Position numbers and translations under genes: made by a program
Notes under the pieces: model-generated
The model's database searches: none
Told to the model about the DNA's origin: nothing
What the model saw: the letters and a program-made list of their open reading frames with translations, nothing else
Source: UBA1479 sp040216635
Lineage (GTDB): Bacteria > Pseudomonadota > Alphaproteobacteria > Rhodospirillales > Casp-alpha2
Assembly: GCA_040216635.1 (NCBI GenBank)
Contig: JAVJOU010000019.1
Location: 48,655 to 112,654, forward strand
Length of the DNA stretch: 64,000 nt
Direction: 5' to 3'
Shown here: piece after piece, positions 58,029-64,000 of the stretch
How positions within the stretch are numbered: the stretch's first letter is position 1
How the letters are laid out: the number at the start of each line of letters is the position of its first letter

Positions 58029-59029
58029 TGCGCGGCGGCGTCCCGGCTGCCGTCCGAGGCCTGATGGCTGGTCAGGCGCAGGAACACTTCTTCCAGGTCC
58101 GCTTCCTTGGTCGTCAGGTTGGTGATGACGTAGCCCGCGTTCTGGATGGCCGCGATGATTTCGCCCGAATGCGCGCGCGACGGCGGATAGGAAATGGAAA
58201 TCTGGCGGTCTGCCAGAAGTTCCGTGCGAAACGGCGCCAAAGCCTCGGGCGGCTCCGCGATATCGCGGTCGACGGTGATCACCATTTCCTTGGAATCGAG
58301 CCGCGCCAAAAGGGCCGATGTATCGTCGCAGGCGACCAGTTCACCATGATTGATGATGGCGACCTTGTCACAAAGCGATTGGGCTTCTTCCAGATAATGG
58401 GTGGTCAACAGGATGGTCGTGCCGCGCGCGTTCAAATCACGCATGGTGACCCAAAGCTGACGCCTGAGTTCCACATCCACCCCGGCCGTGGGTTCATCCA
58501 GGATCAGCACCGGCGGCGCATGAACCATGGCTTTGGCGACCAGCAACCGCCGGCGCATCCCGCCCGAAAGCGACCGCGCATAGGCATCGCGCTTATCCGC
58601 CAGGCCCACGGCGGCAAGGATGTCGTCGGAACGACGGCGATCGATGGGCACGCCGAACAGGCCGGCCTGGACTTCCAATAATTCGCGCGGCGTGAAAAAG
58701 GGGTCCAGGTTCAATTCCTGCGGCACCACACCAAGCGACAGACGGGCCGCCCGCATATCCCGTTCGATATCATGTCCCCAGACCCTGACCTCGCCCGAGG
58801 TCTTGATCACCAGGCCCGACAAAATGTTGATCAGCGTCGATTTGCCCGCCCCGTTGGGCCCGAGAAGAGCAAAAAACGATCCCCGCGGCACGGCAAGGGA
58901 AAGGTCCTTCAGCGCCGCAACCGTATGGCCTTCGGCCCCCGGAACATTGCCGCCGCGGCCGTAAACCTTGCGCAAATGGCTGATTTCCACCGCATGATCG
59001 GGTTGTGATGTGGGGTCCGGGACCGTCAT
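58025..59029 (-). CDS. ABC-2-type transporter ATP-binding protein
   Basis: About 334 residues from the ATG at 59029 (AGAGGAG upstream). Walker A LLGPNGAGKSTLINILSGLV, signature LSGGMRRRLLVAKAM, Walker B VLILDEPTAGVDV and H-loop LTTHYLEEA are complete. The C-terminal 90 residues match the extra domain of NatA/CcmA/NodI-like exporters. No permease gene is next to it in this window, so the membrane partner must be elsewhere or act with the downstream lipoprotein hydrolase. It is the first gene of the two-gene minus-strand operon. Confidence 0.9.
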   Translation of the reverse strand: MTVPDPTSQPDHAVEISHLRKVYGRGGNVPGAEGHTVAALKDLSLAVPRGSFFALLGPNGAGKSTLINILSGLVIKTSGEVRVWGHDIERDMRAARLSLGVVPQELNLDPFFTPRELLEVQAGLFGVPIDRRRSDDILAAVGLADKRDAYARSLSGGMRRRLLVAKAMVHAPPVLILDEPTAGVDVELRRQLWVTMRDLNARGTTILLTTHYLEEAQSLCDKVAIINHGELVACDDTSALLARLDSKEMVITVDRDIAEPPEALAPFRTELLADRQISISYPPSRAHSGEIIAAIQNAGYVITNLTTKEADLEEVFLRLTSHQASDGSRDAAAQ

Positions 59030-59198
59030 TGGCTCCTCTTGGGCGCGCGTTGGCGCCCGGCGGGTCGAATTCACGGCACGGAAATGGTGCCGCAGCATAT
59101 TGATTGTCGGGCCGCAATCGGTATCATCCGCTCAAGCCTAGGGTCAACGGTCATCACCGTGCCCGGGCGATCGATCACACCGGATCAAGGGATAGCAC

Positions 59199-59381
59199 AT
59201 GGACCCGGAAGACCCCATCTACGTGGACACCCCGACCGTTGCCTGCGACGGCGGCGGAGGTGCTTTGGGCCACCCCAAGGTGTTCCTTAAATTCGACGAG
59301 GCGGCGGAAATCGTCTGCCCCTATTGTTCGAAGCGCTATTTGCTGAACCCGGACGCTCCGGCCGCCGGTCACGGGCACTAG
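59199..59381 (+). CDS. CHCC zinc-finger domain protein (NDUFS6-like)
   Basis: 60 residues. TVACDGGGGALGHPKVFLKF and then EIVCPYCSKRYLLNP give Cys...His...CxxC, the zinc ligands of the CHCC family related to the NDUFS6/NUMM accessory subunit of complex I. In alphaproteobacteria this protein is a frequent small conserved gene; it may bind respiratory complex I. It starts 160 bases from the divergent ABC ATPase gene and is convergent with the histidine-kinase gene. Confidence 0.9.
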   Translation: MDPEDPIYVDTPTVACDGGGGALGHPKVFLKFDEAAEIVCPYCSKRYLLNPDAPAAGHGH

Positions 59382-59390
59382 GCCCGGCCG

Positions 59391-61457
59391 TCAACCCGCC
59401 GACTGCCGGCGCGACGGCGGTTGGTTGTCGTGCGGCCGTGCCGTCGCGAACCAGAATTTTGCCGTCGTGCCCTTGCCGTGTTCGCTTTCGATTGCGATCT
59501 CACCACCATTCAGTTCGGTCAGGGCCTTCGCCAGGCTAAGCCCCAGCCCCGTGCCTTCGCTGGCGCGCTGGGCCTTTTGGTCAAGTTGAACGAAGGGCTC
59601 GAACACCTGATCCAGGTCCGTTGACGCAATGCCGATCCCCGTATCGACGACCTGGATCATCAAACCATCCTGATCCATGCGCTGGGCGGAAACCGTAACC
59701 CGGCCGTTTTCCGGCGTGAATTTCACGGCATTGGTCAGCAGGTTCAACAACACCTGTTTGAAATGGCGGGGATCGACGCAAAGGGCCGGCAGGTCGTCCG
59801 ATATGTCCTGCGCCAGCGCAACCCCGCCCCGAACGGCGCGTTCCGTGACCATGGCCACGCAGGCACGAACTTCCCGGCCGACGTCGAATTCTTCCGGTGA
59901 AACGTGAACCACGCCGGCTTCGACCTTTGACACATCCAGAATATCGCTGATCAGCTGCAACAAGTGTTCGCCGGACCGTTTGATGTCACGGATGTAATCC
60001 TGGATCGCCGGGTTCGGCAATTGGCCATGAACCCCGGCCAGCAGGGCATCGGAAAACCCGATCACCGAATTCAGCGGCGTGCGCAGTTCGTGGCTCATAT
60101 TGGCGAGAAATTCGGTCTTGGCGCGGTTTGCCAGTTCAGCCTGTTCCTTGGCCTCGCGCAGTTGCTTTTCGGCCAGTTTCAGATCGGTGATATCGAAGAA
60201 GGTCAGTGTCACCCCGCCTTCGGGGGTTTTGGTTTCGTTGAGGACGTAATAACGACCATCGGCGAACTGGCGGACGATTTCCTCGCCCGTCGGGTTGAAA
60301 TGGCGGTCCATCCGCCACTTGATGAATTCTTCCTCTCGCCCGATGGCGCTGGGAATATGCCCGCGTGCAATATTTGCGCGAATCACGTCTTCAAATGTGC
60401 CGCCGCGCTCCATGATTTCGCGCATCGCCGGGTTGATCCGAATCGCGCGTTCATTAGCGATAACCAAGCGGTCATCGGCGTCGTAAAGAGTGAACCCCTC
60501 ACGCAGGATTTCCACCGCCTCACGCAGGCGGTTCTCGCTTTCGGCGACACGGCGTTCCGCCAATTTTCGCTCGGTGACGAGCTTCGCCGTTCCCCGGTAA
60601 CCTTGAAACGCCCCATGGTCGTCGAAAACGGGCACGCCGTTCACGGACCAAAAATGGACCTGTCCCTCCGGATCGACAAAATCATATTCGAAGTTCTGAA
60701 AAGGCTGATGGCTGTCCAGGGTCGCCTTATGACCGCGCCATAGGTCATCGGCCTGGGGGTCGCCCCCGGCGATTTCCCAGCGGGTTTTGCCGATCATCTT
60801 GTTTGGGTCATAGCCAGGAACCCTGCGGTCATTGGCGAACACGGCCTTATAGCGGTGGTGTTCGTCCAATTCGAACAGCCAGTCGGATGCCGATTGGGAA
60901 AAATCGCGGAACCGCTGCTCACTTTCACGCAAGGCCCGTTCGACCTGATTCCGTTCCGATATGTCCGTGCCGATCGCACCGACCCCGGCAATCCCGTCCA
61001 GATCGTATATGGGGAATTTGACCGTCAGGTATGTAACCTGCCCATCCGGGGTGTCGAAACGTTCTTCCTGCTCGACCGCTTCGCCGCTTTCGATTACTGC
61101 ACGATCATGGGCGACGAAAGCATCCGCGACATCCTTGGGGAATAGGTCGTGGGTCGTTTTCCCGATGGGGTCTTCGGGGCTGCCGAACAGGCGGGCCGCC
61201 TGATTGTTGATCAGGATATAGCGGCCTTCCGTATCCTTGATGTGGATTTTGGTCGGGGAATTAACGGTGATGGCCTGCAAAAGCACCTGCGCTCGGCGCA
61301 GTTCGGCTTCGCGAAACGTCAGATCCGCCCGAAGCTGATCAAGTTCTTCATCGGGCGGCGGCGCATGATCGCGCCGCCCGGACCGCCAGGCGGATAACAC
61401 CAGCACACAACCGGCGCCGACAAGCGCCGAAAGGAGCAGGAATGCAACATCTTGCAT
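59391..61457 (-). CDS. Multi-PAS sensor histidine kinase
   Basis: 688 residues. An N-terminal membrane helix (VAFLLLSALVGAGCVLVLSA) is followed by at least three PAS domains: TVNSPTKIHIKDTEGRYILI; SASDWLFELDEHHRYKAVFA with PAC; and GFTLYDADDRLVIANERAIR. A HisKA domain follows with the phospho-acceptor in FLANMSHELRTPLNSVIGFS near 452, then HATPase_c with N-box LLNLLTNAVKFTPENG, G1 VDTGIGIA and G2 GTGLGLSLAKAL. No receiver domain. It likely senses redox, light or ligand; the response regulator is not in the window. Confidence 0.92.
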   Translation of the reverse strand: MQDVAFLLLSALVGAGCVLVLSAWRSGRRDHAPPPDEELDQLRADLTFREAELRRAQVLLQAITVNSPTKIHIKDTEGRYILINNQAARLFGSPEDPIGKTTHDLFPKDVADAFVAHDRAVIESGEAVEQEERFDTPDGQVTYLTVKFPIYDLDGIAGVGAIGTDISERNQVERALRESEQRFRDFSQSASDWLFELDEHHRYKAVFANDRRVPGYDPNKMIGKTRWEIAGGDPQADDLWRGHKATLDSHQPFQNFEYDFVDPEGQVHFWSVNGVPVFDDHGAFQGYRGTAKLVTERKLAERRVAESENRLREAVEILREGFTLYDADDRLVIANERAIRINPAMREIMERGGTFEDVIRANIARGHIPSAIGREEEFIKWRMDRHFNPTGEEIVRQFADGRYYVLNETKTPEGGVTLTFFDITDLKLAEKQLREAKEQAELANRAKTEFLANMSHELRTPLNSVIGFSDALLAGVHGQLPNPAIQDYIRDIKRSGEHLLQLISDILDVSKVEAGVVHVSPEEFDVGREVRACVAMVTERAVRGGVALAQDISDDLPALCVDPRHFKQVLLNLLTNAVKFTPENGRVTVSAQRMDQDGLMIQVVDTGIGIASTDLDQVFEPFVQLDQKAQRASEGTGLGLSLAKALTELNGGEIAIESEHGKGTTAKFWFATARPHDNQPPSRRQSAG

Positions 61458-61705
61458 TGGCGATGTGTCCCCCGCGATTCACCACCTTCGACCGTCATTC
61501 ATTATTTGTCTTATTGGCGCGGTTTCAGCCTTGAAATCCATCGGCTTTCCGGCGGCGCAACCTTAGCACCGGGGCTCAACAAAAGGCGATTACCCAAAAG
61601 TCATAGATTCGGACTTCATGCCATGTCATGGGTCGGGCTATAACAGGTGGCGCGCGACCCACGATGAACCATCCCCCTTTCCACGCCCGCCTGAACGGAG
61701 CCGTC
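61458..61705. other. Divergent intergenic region between the kinase gene and polA
   Basis: About 250 bases with the promoters of both genes expected. No ORF is supported; a short antisense reading over the polA start is a shadow. No hairpin or repeat was obvious. Confidence 0.35.
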
Positions 61706-64000
61706 ATGACCGACCAGCGTGAACATGTCTTTCTGGTGGACGGTTCCGGCTTTATCTTCCGGGCCTATCATGCCCTGCCGCCCATGACCTCGCCGGACGG
61801 CACGCCGACCAATGCCGTATTCGGTTTCACCAAGATGCTGATGAAACTGGTCGAGGATACGGAAGCCGATTATGTCGCGGTTATTTTCGACCGTGCACGC
61901 AAGACGTTTCGCAGTGACATCTATCCCGAATACAAAGCCCATCGGCCGCCGCCACCCGATGACCTGATCCCGCAGTTCGATCTGGTGCGCAAGGCGACGG
62001 AGGCCTTGAACGTGGCCTCGATCGACATGGAAGGGTTCGAGGCCGACGACCTGATCGCGACCTACGCCCGCCAGGCGCGCGAGCGCGGCGCCGAAGTCAC
62101 CATCATGTCATCGGACAAGGATCTGATGCAGCTGGTCGACGACAGCGTCGTGCTGTTCGATGCCATGAAGAACCGTGAAATCGGCCCCGACCAGGTGGTC
62201 GAAAAATTCGGCGTCGCCCCCGACAAGGTCATCGACGTCCAAGCCCTGGCCGGCGATTCAGCCGACAACGTGCCGGGCGTCGCCGGGATCGGCGTGAAGA
62301 CGGCCGCTCAACTGATCGATGAATACGGTGACCTGGACACCTTGCTGGCGCGCGCGGAAGAAATCAAACAGCCCAAGCGCCGCCAGAACCTGATCGAACA
62401 GGCGGACATGGCGCGCATTTCCCGCGACCTGGTGACGCTCAAGGACGACGTGCCGATCGACCGCACCATCGACGACATGCGCAAGAAATCGCCGGAACCG
62501 GATGTCCTGCTGACCTTCCTGCGTGATCTTGGTTTCAAATCCCTGGCGACCACGGTGGAAAGCCGCCTGGGGATCGCCGGGGGCGTGCCCGCCGGTAACG
62601 GCGCGGACAGCGCCGCTGCCGTTCAGCCCGCATCGGCCCTGGCCCCGGAGTACGAGTTGGTGCAAAGCCTGGAACAGCTGCAACCGTGGATCGACGCGGC
62701 CTATGAAACCGGCATCATCGCGGTCGACACGGAAACGGATGCCCTGGACGCCATGGGTGCGGGGCTGGTCGGCGTGTCCCTTTCAACGCAAGCCGGGCGG
62801 GCCTGTTACATCCCGCTGGCCCATGTATCGTCGGCGCCGCAGGGACAATTGGACCTGGGCGGGGATGGCGACGGTGAGGGTGCCGACGGCGCCCCCGAAC
62901 AAATCCCCATGGAAGATGCGCTCAAGGCGCTCAAACCCGTGTTGGAAGACCCATCCGTCCTGAAGGTCGGCCAGAACATCAAATACGATGTGCAGGTTCT
63001 GGGGCGTTACGGGATCGAGGTCGAACCCTTCGACGACACCATGCTGCTGTCCTATGTGCTGGACGGCGGATTGCACGGCCATGGGATGGACGAACTGGCC
63101 CGCGATTTCCTGGACTTTGACACCATCAAGTTCAAGGACGTAGCCGGCACCGGCAAGGCGCAGGTCTCGTTCGACCGCGTGCCGCTGGACAAGGCCCTGG
63201 ATTATGCCGCCGAGGACGCGGATATCACCCTTCGCCTGCACAACATGTTCAAACCGCGCCTGGCCGCCGAACACATGGTCACCGTGTATGAAACCCTGGA
63301 ACGCAGATTGATCCCCGTGCTGCGCGACATGGAACGCTGCGGGATCAAGGTCGACGCGGGCGTTCTGAAAGGTCTGAGCGACGATTTCGCCGCCCGCATG
63401 GGCGACCTGGAAGGCGAAATCCACAAACTCGCCGGGCATGAATTCAACATCGGATCGCCCAAACAACTGGGCGAAATCCTGTTCGATGAAATGGGCCTGG
63501 AAGGCGGCAAGAAAACCAAGACCGGGGCTTACGGCACCGGGGCCGACGTGCTGGAAGAACTGGCCGCCCAGGGCCACGACCTGCCGCAAAAAGTTCTCGA
63601 CTGGCGGCAATTATCGAAATTGAAAAGCACCTATACGGACACCCTGGTCGGCGAAATCAACCCCAAGACCGGGCGCGTCCACACCAATTATTCCCAGGCC
63701 GTGGCGACCACGGGACGGCTGGCGTCATCCGACCCCAACCTGCAGAACATCCCGATCAGATCCGAAGAAGGCCGTAAGATCCGCACCGCCTTTGTCCCCG
63801 ACAAAGGCCATACCCTGATGTCGGCGGATTATTCCCAGATCGAATTGCGCCTGCTGGCCCATGTCGCGGGGATCGATTCCCTTAAACAGGCGTTCCACGA
63901 CGGCATCGACATTCACGCCCTGACGGCAAGTCAGGTATTCGGCATTCCGGTCGAGGGCATGGACCCCATGGTCCGCCGCCGCGCCAAGGCCATCAACTTC
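61706..64000 (+). CDS. polA: DNA polymerase I (N-terminal 765 residues; runs past the window)
   Basis: The ATG at 61706 (MTDQREHVFLVDGSGFIFRA) matches the usual start; an ATG at 61664 would add 14 residues. The 5'-3' exonuclease domain (residues 1-290) contains EGFEADDLIATYARQ and AGDSADNVPGVAGIG. The 3'-5' proofreading domain is intact: VDTETDALD (motif I), VGQNIKYDVQVL (II) and YAAEDADITLRL (III). The polymerase domain reaches motif A, SADYSQIELRLLAHV, and ends in motif B RRRAKAINF exactly at the window edge. The frame is open at base 64000. PolA fills gaps in repair and lagging-strand synthesis. Confidence 0.97.
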   Translation, partial: MTDQREHVFLVDGSGFIFRAYHALPPMTSPDGTPTNAVFGFTKMLMKLVEDTEADYVAVIFDRARKTFRSDIYPEYKAHRPPPPDDLIPQFDLVRKATEALNVASIDMEGFEADDLIATYARQARERGAEVTIMSSDKDLMQLVDDSVVLFDAMKNREIGPDQVVEKFGVAPDKVIDVQALAGDSADNVPGVAGIGVKTAAQLIDEYGDLDTLLARAEEIKQPKRRQNLIEQADMARISRDLVTLKDDVPIDRTIDDMRKKSPEPDVLLTFLRDLGFKSLATTVESRLGIAGGVPAGNGADSAAAVQPASALAPEYELVQSLEQLQPWIDAAYETGIIAVDTETDALDAMGAGLVGVSLSTQAGRACYIPLAHVSSAPQGQLDLGGDGDGEGADGAPEQIPMEDALKALKPVLEDPSVLKVGQNIKYDVQVLGRYGIEVEPFDDTMLLSYVLDGGLHGHGMDELARDFLDFDTIKFKDVAGTGKAQVSFDRVPLDKALDYAAEDADITLRLHNMFKPRLAAEHMVTVYETLERRLIPVLRDMERCGIKVDAGVLKGLSDDFAARMGDLEGEIHKLAGHEFNIGSPKQLGEILFDEMGLEGGKKTKTGAYGTGADVLEELAAQGHDLPQKVLDWRQLSKLKSTYTDTLVGEINPKTGRVHTNYSQAVATTGRLASSDPNLQNIPIRSEEGRKIRTAFVPDKGHTLMSADYSQIELRLLAHVAGIDSLKQAFHDGIDIHALTASQVFGIPVEGMDPMVRRRAKAINF

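Overview
The flanks of this window (1-16190 and about 55840-64000) are GC-rich chromosome of an alphaproteobacterium, probably Rhodospirillales-like. This is inferred from gene content: an MmcB repair protein, a CHCC zinc-finger protein, an FAD oxidoreductase-DUF1365-cyclopropane synthase operon, Ada, and PolA. No rRNA gene is present to fix the species. The left flank carries the C-terminus of CobB, a YcgN cysteine-cluster protein, a DapA-family aldolase, a YgjP-like metallopeptidase, Ada, MmcB, YjbQ, a TPR/2OG-oxygenase, a cyclic-nucleotide-binding CPBP protease, a radical SAM protein, a glycosyltransferase with an LpxH-like phosphoesterase, and a lipid-modification operon. The right flank has a periplasmic MBL-fold hydrolase, a lipoprotein lipase plus ABC ATPase pair, a CHCC protein, a PAS histidine kinase and polA, which runs off the end.

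Between the flanks lies about 39.6 kb of visibly lower-GC foreign DNA inserted in a tRNA-Arg(CCG) gene. Element A (about 16.2-53.1 kb) has an orphaned 3' half of tRNA-Arg at its left end. Its tyrosine integrase and a complete rebuilt tRNA-Arg lie at its right end. Element B (about 53.1-55.8 kb) follows and ends in a second copy of the tRNA 5' half, so the site looks like two insertions in tandem. Element A also contains a second tyrosine integrase beside a tRNA-Asp 3' fragment flanked by matching direct repeats. That arrangement resembles an unused attP.

Element A reads as an integrative mobilizable element. It has MobC and relaxase genes, a hairpin-rich candidate oriT, a VirD4/TraG-type coupling protein, ArdC anti-restriction, HipBA and many small accessory proteins, but no visible mating-pore genes. 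Its defence cargo is one leftward operon: HTH protein, hsdM, hsdS, DUF4160, hsdR, SIR2, HerA, KTSC and DUF2779, with ATGA overlaps at four junctions. Beyond it lie a HEPN-like/cyclase-like pair and, on the other strand, a self-inhibited Fic gene behind helically phased TTTTCGAC sites.

The most striking feature is an 80-100 base structured repeat present four times in the same orientation (18631, 20573, 32426, 42363). Its loops and joints are conserved while its stem sequences differ but still pair perfectly. The copies fall at the edges of gene modules: copies 1 and 2 bracket the HEPN/cyclase pair, copies 2 and 3 bracket the R-M/SIR2/HerA operon, and copies 3 and 4 bracket the mobilization and accessory region. 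They may be structured RNAs (possibly relatives of the radC RNA motif) or module boundaries used in exchange. This repeat-delimited defence cargo is the best candidate for an under-described system here.
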